A stretch of 10,627 nucleotides of DNA, taken from the NCBI GenBank assembly GCA_021814805.1, contig JAKAHT010000014.1, positions 1 through 10,627 on the forward strand. Direction: 5' to 3'. Source of the stretch: a bacterium. Its GTDB lineage: Bacteria; Patescibacteriota; Minisyncoccia; UBA6257; GWB1-50-10. A program made the position numbers and the translations under genes. Shown one piece after another: positions 6,103-10,627 of the stretch. The stretch's first letter is position 1; each line of letters opens with the position of its first letter. The notes beneath the pieces were generated by a model that was not told the origin of the DNA, did not search any database, and saw only the letters and a program-made list of their open reading frames with translations.

Positions 6103-6573
6103 ATGAATGAAGAAAACAAAGAAATAGTTTGGGAAGCGCCGGAATTTGATCAAGTGGAAAAGGGCGCCGGGTGGTACTTGGTTTTTGGTTTGATATTTCT
6201 AGGCCTTTTGATATTCGGCTGGCTTTCGAAAAATTTCCTTTTTCTGATATTCATAATCTTGAGCGGGCTTATGATAGTCGCTTTCAGCAAAAGAACGCCC
6301 AAAGAAGTTCGTTTTAAACTGGATGAGGACGGATTCAGCATAAACAAGATGCTTTACAGATTTTCGGATATGTCGGGATTTGCGGTGGTTGAACGAGGAA
6401 GCAAGACGGATTTATTGGTTTTAAGGAGGAATGTGGTCACCAATCCCTATCTTAAAGTGCCGCTTGTGAAAGATGTGACTGAAGAAGTGAGGATTTTTTT
6501 AAAGACCAAACTGAAAGAAGGTACATACGAGGAAACCTTGGTGGATACTTTGATAGATTTTATAGGTCTTTAA
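6103..6573 (+). CDS. Small membrane protein with two TM helices and a beta-rich cytosolic domain
   Basis: The 156-aa protein has an acidic N-terminus, MNEENKEIVWEAPEFD. Two closely spaced hydrophobic helices follow at about residues 23-40 and 43-61, separated by the short turn LSK. The remaining ~90 residues alternate beta-like segments (VRFKLDEDGFSINKMLYRF, LLVLRRNVVTNPYLKVPL) and end in helices. This architecture, a TM hairpin followed by a PH-like domain, is seen in several uncharacterised membrane families. I do not recognise a specific one and assign no function. The start lies 4 nt after the CCA of tRNA-Glu and has no SD. The stop is 11 nt before tRNA-Arg. The gene is therefore embedded between two tRNAs, and its mRNA ends are probably set by tRNA processing. 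Confidence 0.85.
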   Translation: MNEENKEIVWEAPEFDQVEKGAGWYLVFGLIFLGLLIFGWLSKNFLFLIFIILSGLMIVAFSKRTPKEVRFKLDEDGFSINKMLYRFSDMSGFAVVERGSKTDLLVLRRNVVTNPYLKVPLVKDVTEEVRIFLKTKLKEGTYEETLVDTLIDFIGL

Positions 6574-6584
6574 TTTGTCATCAT

Positions 6585-6656
6585 GCCCTTGTCGTTCAAC
6601 GGATAGGACGCGAGCTTGCGGAGCTTGAAATAGGGGTTCGATTCCTCTCAAGGGCA
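6585..6656 (+). tRNA. trnR(gcg): tRNA-Arg (anticodon GCG)
   Basis: This is a 72-nt tRNA with acceptor GCCCTTG/CAAGGGC and discriminator A (6656). The D arm is GTTC/GGAC with a D-loop AACGGATA, in which the base after GG is A, as expected of position 20 in Arg tRNAs. The anticodon arm is CGAGC-TTGCGGA-GCTTG, so the anticodon is GCG at 6618-6620, reading CGC and CGU. The T arm is AGGGG-TTCGATT-CCTCT, and CCA is not encoded. Most bacteria read these codons with an ACG (inosine-modified) tRNA, so this anticodon is uncommon. Confidence 0.93.
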
Positions 6657-6664
6657 CAAATAAT

Positions 6665-6829
6665 ATGAAAAAAATAATCGCATATTTGGTTGGTATATTA
6701 ATTTTGCTTCTTGCTTTGATATTCGTTTTGTCATATATTTTAACGAGCAGAAGAGAGCCTAGAGGCTTTAAAGGCCCGAGCGGTTCTCCTTATATAACTG
6801 GGCCGACAAGTTCTCCGCCGGGTTTCTAA
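6665..6829 (+). CDS. 54-aa single-pass membrane microprotein
   Basis: The short ORF encodes MKKIIAYLVGILILLLALIF, continuing as one TM helix (about residues 4-26). It is followed by a basic stretch TSRREPRGF (28-36) and a Gly/Pro/Ser-rich tail ending TSSPPGF. The helix resembles a signal anchor. There is no lipobox cysteine and no clear signal peptidase I site, so the tail probably remains anchored. It sits 8 nt after tRNA-Arg, ends 6 nt before tRNA-Gly, has no SD, and belongs to no family I recognise. Good TM character and exact packing between two tRNAs favour a real gene. Homologues are needed for certainty. Confidence 0.65.
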   Translation: MKKIIAYLVGILILLLALIFVLSYILTSRREPRGFKGPSGSPYITGPTSSPPGF

Positions 6830-6835
6830 TTTTTT

Positions 6836-6909
6836 GCGGGATTAGTATAGTGGTAGTACACGTGCTTGCCAAGCACGGGGCACCGGTCCGATCCCGGTAT
6901 CTCGCACCA
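6836..6909 (+). tRNA. trnG(gcc): tRNA-Gly (anticodon GCC), CCA encoded
   Basis: The acceptor GCGGGAT pairs with ATCTCGC (one G-U pair). The anticodon arm is CGTGC-TTGCCAA-GCACG with GCC at 6868-6870. The 3' end has discriminator A (6906) followed by an encoded CCA (6907-6909). It lies 6 nt after the stop of the 54-aa ORF and 17 nt before the cupredoxin ATG. Confidence 0.95.
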
Positions 6910-6926
6910 ACGTTCATTCTATATGT

Positions 6927-7601
6927 ATGGAAGATGCAATTAGATTAATAGTAACAGTCCTCTTTATAGGCTTGGTGATAGTGGCTATAGTTTTCTTGGG
7001 TATTTTCTTTCTGGCTCCTCTCGGTAAGCTTAACGGCGTTTTCAGCAAAAAATCCACCAGTACGGAAGTGGTTACGCTACCTCCTCTTTTCCAAAATATT
7101 TCCAGTGGGAACGGCAAGAGCGGCGCCGGGAATAATACCGAAAATCAAGCAAGTGGGCCAGCGCCTCAAAGCACAAGTGGAGAAAACAGTTCGGCTGTTG
7201 CGCCTCCGCCTCAGGAAATTAATGCGATTACGCCGCCAGAAAGTACCGAACCCGTCATATCTCCTTCCGATTTCAGGCTGATAAATCAATCGAGTCAAAT
7301 AACGAAAAGCGATATACCTTCCGGAGCCATAGATTTGACTGTCGGAAACGGGGCTTTTTCCCCGAGTACCCTCACGGTTCAGGCAGGCAGCATAGTGAGG
7401 CTGGCTTTTATTTCCGGCGATGATGGAACTCATGTTTTTAAATTTGATAATCCGGTGCTCTCGTCGGTAAGCTTGGGGGTGGGACCGGGCGGAGTCAGAA
7501 TTCTTACTTTTGTGATAAACAAAACCGGTGTCTACGGATTTCACTGCGATGTTCCGGGGCATGCCGCCATGGGGGAAGTGGGCAAGCTGGTGGTGAATTA
7601 A
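6927..7601 (+). CDS. Membrane-anchored cupredoxin (plastocyanin-like blue-copper protein)
   Basis: The 224-aa protein has an uncleaved-looking N-terminal helix, IRLIVTVLFIGLVIVAIVFL (5-24). A Ser/Gly/Pro/Gln-rich linker of about 100 residues (40-130) follows, then a C-terminal cupredoxin domain (134-224). Candidate copper ligands are His169 in GTHVFKF, and Cys207 and His212 in FHCDVPGHAAMG. Met215 lies at His+3. The common C-x4-H-x4-M spacing would instead place Glu217 at the axial position, so the axial ligand is uncertain. Such proteins usually carry electrons or bind copper outside the membrane, and here no respiratory partner is in view. The ATG at 6927 gives this frame; the ATG at 6923 is in another frame. 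It is the last gene of the mixed tRNA unit. Its TAA overlaps the tyrS stop of the opposite strand by 4 nt. Confidence 0.88.
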   Translation: MEDAIRLIVTVLFIGLVIVAIVFLGIFFLAPLGKLNGVFSKKSTSTEVVTLPPLFQNISSGNGKSGAGNNTENQASGPAPQSTSGENSSAVAPPPQEINAITPPESTEPVISPSDFRLINQSSQITKSDIPSGAIDLTVGNGAFSPSTLTVQAGSIVRLAFISGDDGTHVFKFDNPVLSSVSLGVGPGGVRILTFVINKTGVYGFHCDVPGHAAMGEVGKLVVN

Positions 7602-8764
7602 TTATTTTGCTCCTTGATTTTAAAGAATTTGTGTTTGCCTACTTTTACAACTTCGCCATCTTTTCTTTTTTCATTTGGATCGCTGACAGCTCTTCCGTCA
7701 ACTTTCACTGCTCCTTGATTTATTAATCTTCGCGCTTCGCTGTTACTCTTTGCTACTCCAATGGTAACGAGCATAATGGTGGTTCCGTTCATGAGAACAT
7801 CTTTGGAAATTTCTTCTGTCTCGATATCGTCCGGTATCTCTTTTTTTGAAAATGTCTTTACGAAATTTTCCTTGGCTTTTAATGCCGCTTTCTCGCCGTG
7901 GTACATACGGACCAGAGTCTCGCCGAGGATTATTTTTGATTCATAAGGATTTCCTTCTACTGGTTCTGCTTCGGTGAAGTGAATGAAGTATTTGTTTATT
8001 AGAGAATCAGGTACGGACATTATTTTTCCGAACATGTCCTGAGGCGAGTCGTTTAAGGCAATGTAGTTTCCAAAGCTCTTACTCATCTTCCTTATTCCGT
8101 CCGTCCCTTCAATGAGTGGCATCGTCATGATATCCTGCTCCGGCATCTTAAAATATCGCTGGATGCGCCGTCCCATAAGGAGATTGAGTTTCTGGTCGTA
8201 ACCTCCGAGTTCGACGTCGGCTTTCACCATCACAGAGTCATATCCCTGGAGAATGGCATAGAGGGATTCGAGTATGGTTACGTCTCCGCCGGAATCGATG
8301 CGCTTTTGAAAATCTTCGCGTTTCATTATCTGGCTTACGCTCACCGCTTTTGTGACCTCGAGAAAATTTTTCAGGCTTTTATTGTGCCATTCGCTATTGT
8401 ATCTTACTTCGGCGCGTTTCACGTCTATGACCTTCCCGGCTTGTTCGAGGTAATGTTTCATATTGAATTTAACTTCTTTTTCGGTTAAAGGTTTCCTTTC
8501 CGCCGCTTGGCCGGAAGGGTCGCCTATTTGGGCCGTAAAATCGCCGATGATGAGAACGGCTTTGTGACCCAGTTCCTGAAATTCTCGGAGCTTCAAAAGG
8601 GGAACGGTGTGGCCCAAATGTATATCCGGTTTTGTCGGGTCAATGCCGAATTTTATTCTGAGTTTCCGTCCGGAGTTAAGTTTTTTTATCAAACTTTCTT
8701 TTTCTATTGTCTCCAGAACACCCCGGTTAATTATCTTATTTATCAAGTCGGTTTTCTGTTTCAT
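7598..8764 (-). CDS. tyrS: Tyrosyl-tRNA synthetase
   Basis: The 388-aa class Ic aminoacyl-tRNA synthetase charges tRNA-Tyr with tyrosine in two ATP-dependent steps. The Rossmann catalytic domain has the HIGH-type motif HLGH (49-52) after KFGIDPTKPD (38-47). GDFTAQIGDPSG (74-85), SLYAILQGYDSV (167-178) and VELGGYDQKLNLLMGR (184-199) follow, then the KMSKS loop KMSKSFGN (226-233). The C-terminus is an S4 RNA-binding domain, roughly 320-385 (SNSEARRLINQGAVKVDGRA). This is the HLGH/KMSKS subgroup sometimes called TyrZ/TyrS2, and the length is normal. The ATG is preceded by an extended -10-like element 8 nt upstream and has no SD. The gene follows the clpP terminator, so it is probably transcribed on its own. 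Confidence 0.96.
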   Translation of the reverse strand: MKQKTDLINKIINRGVLETIEKESLIKKLNSGRKLRIKFGIDPTKPDIHLGHTVPLLKLREFQELGHKAVLIIGDFTAQIGDPSGQAAERKPLTEKEVKFNMKHYLEQAGKVIDVKRAEVRYNSEWHNKSLKNFLEVTKAVSVSQIMKREDFQKRIDSGGDVTILESLYAILQGYDSVMVKADVELGGYDQKLNLLMGRRIQRYFKMPEQDIMTMPLIEGTDGIRKMSKSFGNYIALNDSPQDMFGKIMSVPDSLINKYFIHFTEAEPVEGNPYESKIILGETLVRMYHGEKAALKAKENFVKTFSKKEIPDDIETEEISKDVLMNGTTIMLVTIGVAKSNSEARRLINQGAVKVDGRAVSDPNEKRKDGEVVKVGKHKFFKIKEQNN

Positions 8765-8772
8765 TAATCTAA

Positions 8773-8781
8773 ATTTTAACA
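8773..8781 (-). promoter_or_regulatory. Possible extended -10 promoter of tyrS
   Basis: On the minus strand TGT-TAAAAT forms an extended -10 (TG-N plus a 5 of 6 match), and its 3' edge is 8 nt before the tyrS ATG. The start of transcription would be at or next to the ATG. Any -35 element would fall in the T-rich tail of the clpP terminator, where TTGTTT (8799-8794) is a weak match with short spacing. Confidence 0.4.
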
Positions 8782-8792
8782 GAAAAATTGAT

Positions 8793-8828
8793 TAAACAAA
8801 AAGCCGTCTTTCGGCGGCTTTTTGTTTA
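8793..8828 (-). terminator. Intrinsic terminator between clpP and tyrS
   Basis: The inverted repeat AACAAAAAGCCG (8795-8806) and CGGCTTTTTGTT (8815-8826) extends by two more pairs outward and closes inward through T-G and C-G pairs to a TTTC/GAAA tetraloop. Read on the minus strand, the GC-rich core is followed by TTTTTGTTTAATC, a proper U-tract. It lies 44 nt past the clpP stop. The symmetric A/T flanks would let it act on the plus strand as well, but no plus-strand gene ends here. Confidence 0.88.
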
Positions 8829-8871
8829 TAAAGTTATCCACAAATTTATCGATGACGGGAGGCTGGAATGT

Positions 8872-9456
8872 TTACTTTTTTGTCTTGATAATTTCGTCTA
8901 TTAATCCGTATTCTTTGGCTTCTTGGGGAGTCAGATAGAAATCCCTGTCAGTGTCACGCTCTATTTTGTCTATTTTCTGTCCGGTGTGTTTGGAAAGTAC
9001 CTGATTTATTCTTTCCTTTATTTTGATTATGTGCTTGGCCGTTATTTCTATTTCCACCGCTTGGCCTTCGGCTCCGCCCATAACCTGGTGGAGAAGTATC
9101 TCGGAATTGGGAAGGGCGAATCTTTTTCCTTTCTGACCGGAGCCTAGAAGCACCGCGCCCATGGAAGCGGCCATGCCGACGCAAATCGTCGAGACCGGAG
9201 CCTTCACATATTGCATCGTATCGTATATAGCGAGACCGGCCGTGACTGACCCGCCGGGAGTATTCAAATAGAGTTTTATGTCTTTTTTGGAATCCTCGTG
9301 ATCCAGGAAAAGTAACTGGGCGATTACGGAATTCGCCACATCATCCACTATGGGGCCGCCCAAAAATATTATCCGTTCCATCAAAAGGCGGGAGTAGATA
9401 TCGTAAGCTCTTTCGCCGAGGGACGATTTTTCGATTACCGTGGGTATTAAATTCAT
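8872..9456 (-). CDS. clpP: ATP-dependent Clp protease proteolytic subunit
   Basis: The 194-aa serine protease should form the tetradecameric barrel that works with an AAA+ unfoldase (ClpX, ClpA or ClpC) in the cytoplasm. It starts at the family's usual N-terminus, MNLIPTVIEKSSLGERAYDI. It carries the handle motif LYLNTPGGSVTAGLAIYDTM (62-81) and the catalytic triad Ser98 (GMAASMGA), His123 (LLHQVMGG) and Asp172 (DTDRDFYL). The N-terminal axial loop and the handle helix are intact, and there is no sign of an inactive ClpR-type paralogue. The ATG is 1 nt after the TGA of the upstream anchored protein, so the two form an operon. No tig lies upstream and no clpX downstream; a strong terminator follows instead, so the unfoldase gene is elsewhere. 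Confidence 0.97.
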   Translation of the reverse strand: MNLIPTVIEKSSLGERAYDIYSRLLMERIIFLGGPIVDDVANSVIAQLLFLDHEDSKKDIKLYLNTPGGSVTAGLAIYDTMQYVKAPVSTICVGMAASMGAVLLGSGQKGKRFALPNSEILLHQVMGGAEGQAVEIEITAKHIIKIKERINQVLSKHTGQKIDKIERDTDRDFYLTPQEAKEYGLIDEIIKTKK

Positions 9457-9457
9457 A

Positions 9458-9949
9458 TCAGTACTTTATCAGGTCGATTTCGCTTGCGTCAAATATCGGC
9501 GAATCCTTTATATTGGCCGTGCTTTTAACGGTCACTGTATCGCCGTTCTTGAGATCGCTTAATGAAAAAGTGGAAGTGGCCGGATTGCCGTTCTTGTTCA
9601 TTTTGGAGTAATCGAGAGACAATAATTTCGTGCCGGAATAAACTTTTGCGGTCCTTGTTTGTTTTTCAATTGGAGATTTGTCGAGATGAGGCAGATAGTC
9701 GTTGGGATTGTTGACGGTGAAGCTCAAAGTGGCTCCGTAAGTTCCGGTAACCGTACCGGTCAGAGAGTGAATCACGCTGGGTGGCGGAGGAAACACCGAA
9801 TCGAGCATTTGCTGGTAAGTGGCGGCTGTTTCTTTTTGACCCTGGTCTTTCCCGACATATTGCCCGATGAAAAATCCTCCGAGAAGAATCAATATCACGA
9901 GGACAATTCCGATGCCGACGAGTTTTTTGATGTTTGATCCTTTGTCCAT
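9458..9949 (-). CDS. Membrane-anchored protein of unknown function, with a beta-rich exported domain
   Basis: Read from the ATG at 9949 the protein has 163 aa. A lysine-bearing N-terminus precedes one TM helix, LVGIGIVLVILILLGGFFIG (about 10-29). A spacer with PPPPS follows. The domain of about 110 residues is rich in Thr/Ser and beta-like segments (LTGTVTGTYGATLSFTV; LKNGDTVTVKSTANI), resembling small OB-like exported domains such as DUF5666-type proteins; that resemblance is weak. An in-frame ATG pair at 9970/9967 would add 7 residues. However, TATAAT at 9961-9956 lies 6 nt before the 9949 ATG, and another TATAAT overlaps the 9970 ATG, so the 9949 start is preferred. Its TGA is 1 nt before the clpP ATG, implying shared transcription. 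A link with proteolysis is not shown. Confidence 0.75.
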   Translation of the reverse strand: MDKGSNIKKLVGIGIVLVILILLGGFFIGQYVGKDQGQKETAATYQQMLDSVFPPPPSVIHSLTGTVTGTYGATLSFTVNNPNDYLPHLDKSPIEKQTRTAKVYSGTKLLSLDYSKMNKNGNPATSTFSLSDLKNGDTVTVKSTANIKDSPIFDASEIDLIKY

Positions 9950-9955
9950 GTTTTT

Positions 9956-9961
9956 ATTATA
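9956..9961 (-). promoter_or_regulatory. Consensus -10 box for the anchored-protein/clpP operon
   Basis: A perfect TATAAT lies 6 nt before the ATG at 9949, predicting a leaderless or nearly leaderless mRNA. A second perfect TATAAT on the same strand lies about 12 nt further upstream. It has a possible -35 TTACCA 16 nt before it, and it overlaps the alternative ATG at 9970. The two are alternative candidates for the same promoter region. Confidence 0.5.
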
Positions 9962-10022
9962 CAACATCATTATATCAAAATTTGTTATAATGGTAATGTT
10001 AAGAAAAGAGTCGAGGTGGTTA

Positions 10023-10031
10023 TGTTATAAT
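10023..10031 (+). promoter_or_regulatory. Extended -10 promoter of the secreted-protein gene
   Basis: TGT-TATAAT is an extended -10 with a perfect hexamer (10026-10031) that ends 7 nt before the ATG at 10039. Transcription would start at or beside the ATG. No -35 match is seen. Another plus-strand TATAAT lies near 9985-9990, about 50 nt before the ATG. Confidence 0.5.
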
Positions 10032-10038
10032 TTTAAAT

Positions 10039-10627
10039 ATGAAGAACTTAAGCAAAAATCCTTTCTTCTATTTGAGCGTCGCTTTAATGTTTCTGGTCGC
10101 CTTTGAAATAACCGGCTTGGTTAATGCCCAGAGTACAGGGCAGTGGACAGCCCCGTCCACCGGGCCTACCGGAGGGTCGCCGGCGGCACCTCTCGATGCA
10201 AGTAGCGTTCCCCAGCTCAAGTCCGGGGGCACGCTCGGCGTCAATGCTTCATCCGGCGGTGTGGGTCTTTCCGATTCTTTGAGCAACTTTGGATCGTTGA
10301 TTTTCGGTAACGTATCAGGCAATGCCATATCAGCTTTGGCCGGCATTCGTTTCAACGGGACGAACCTTCAATATTCTAACGATGGAGGATCGACCTGGAA
10401 GAATATCGGCGGACTCGGGGATACTCTTCCGGTAGTCATAAATTCCCCTTCGAGTGGGGCTAATGGTTTGGTTATGGAGAATTCAGGAACCAACGGACAT
10501 AACACCCCGTTCATCACCTGGACAGACGACTCTTCGGCACAGAAATTCAGTATCAGGTCTGATAACGGAAATATTTATATGGGAACCGGAGATGCAAGCG
10601 GTTTCAATGGATATTTCTCGATGGATA
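10039..10627 (+). CDS. Secreted or surface protein, 5' part only (runs off the window)
   Basis: The frame from the ATG at 10039 stays open for 196 codons to the window end. The N-terminus is a clear Sec signal peptide: KNLSKNP, a hydrophobic core FFYLSVALMFLVAF, and a likely cleavage site VNA|QS after residue 30. A Gly/Ser/Pro/Thr-rich segment follows (TGPTGGSPAAPLDAS, 41-55). Beta-type repeats then include IRFNGTNLQYSNDGGSTWKN (103-122) and SIRSDNGNIYMGTGDASGFN (171-190). The 'YSNDGGSTW' phrase is reminiscent of tail-fibre or adhesin stalk sequences and of large Parcubacteria surface proteins. Without the C-terminus no family can be set. It is divergent from the anchored protein/clpP operon and shares its 89-bp promoter region. 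Confidence 0.82.
   Translation, partial: MKNLSKNPFFYLSVALMFLVAFEITGLVNAQSTGQWTAPSTGPTGGSPAAPLDASSVPQLKSGGTLGVNASSGGVGLSDSLSNFGSLIFGNVSGNAISALAGIRFNGTNLQYSNDGGSTWKNIGGLGDTLPVVINSPSSGANGLVMENSGTNGHNTPFITWTDDSSAQKFSIRSDNGNIYMGTGDASGFNGYFSMD

Noticed and set aside
6793..6798. TATAAC as a -10 box for tRNA-Gly
   Set aside because: It lies inside the 54-aa ORF, has no -35 match, and sits about 38 nt before the tRNA. It is probably coding sequence only.
8834..8842. TTATCCACA, a perfect DnaA-box consensus between the terminator and clpP
   Set aside because: It is a single site. The chance of such a 9-mer in about 10 kb on two strands is not small, and there is no cluster of boxes, dnaA/dnaN neighbour or AT-rich unwinding region to suggest an origin.
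9950..9970. ATG pair at 9970/9967 as the start of the anchored protein
   Set aside because: It overlaps one TATAAT box and precedes another. The ATG at 9949 fits the likely promoter and gives a normal N-terminus. The longer form is not excluded.
10068..10355. Minus-strand frame of 95 codons opposite the secreted-protein gene
   Set aside because: It is a shadow of the Gly/Ser/Pro-rich region. The plus frame has a clear signal peptide and promoter.

Overview
The window looks like chromosomal DNA of a Patescibacteria/CPR bacterium, most likely Parcubacteria-like. This is an inference from several traits. IF-2 is very short and starts directly at its G domain. Genes are packed tightly and lack Shine-Dalgarno (SD) sequences. 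Small anchored or secreted proteins carry Ser/Gly/Pro-rich linkers, and the partial last gene has a signal peptide followed by a low-complexity 'TGPTGGSPAAPLDAS' stretch. TGA is used as a normal stop, which argues against the lineages that read TGA as glycine.

Layout from left to right. (1) The plus strand carries the tail of an unidentified gene (possibly an HD-domain hydrolase), a tRNA-dihydrouridine synthase, an RlmB-like SpoU/TrmH 2'-O-methyltransferase, and an RlmI-like class I methyltransferase. (2) A minus-strand unit reads infB, rbfA, tRNA-Cys(GCA), tRNA-Leu(UAA), then a FemAB/FemX-like aminoacyltransferase. The rbfA stop codon lies inside tRNA-Cys, and the femX-like ATG begins 2 nt after tRNA-Leu. 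(3) A plus-strand unit alternates tRNAs with small membrane-protein genes: tRNA-Ser(GCU), tRNA-Glu(UUC), a 156-aa two-TM protein, tRNA-Arg(GCG), a 54-aa one-TM protein, tRNA-Gly(GCC), then a membrane-anchored cupredoxin. (4) On the minus strand an anchored 163-aa protein and clpP are followed by a strong hairpin terminator and then tyrS, whose stop codon overlaps that of the cupredoxin. (5) A divergent 89-bp promoter region separates (4) from a plus-strand secreted protein that runs off the window end.

The theme is translation: tRNA genes, tRNA and rRNA modification, initiation, 30S maturation, an aminoacyl-tRNA synthetase, and a family that uses aminoacyl-tRNA to build cell wall. The most unusual feature is how tRNAs are interleaved with coding sequence. 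tRNA 3' ends sit 2, 4, 8 and 17 nt before ATGs, none of the starts has a clear SD sequence, and several -10 boxes lie 6-9 nt before ATG. This suggests that mRNA 5' ends are often made either by leaderless transcription or by tRNA processing. No CRISPR array, insertion sequence, rRNA gene or recognisable defence system was seen, and no gene-free stretch exceeds about 110 bp.
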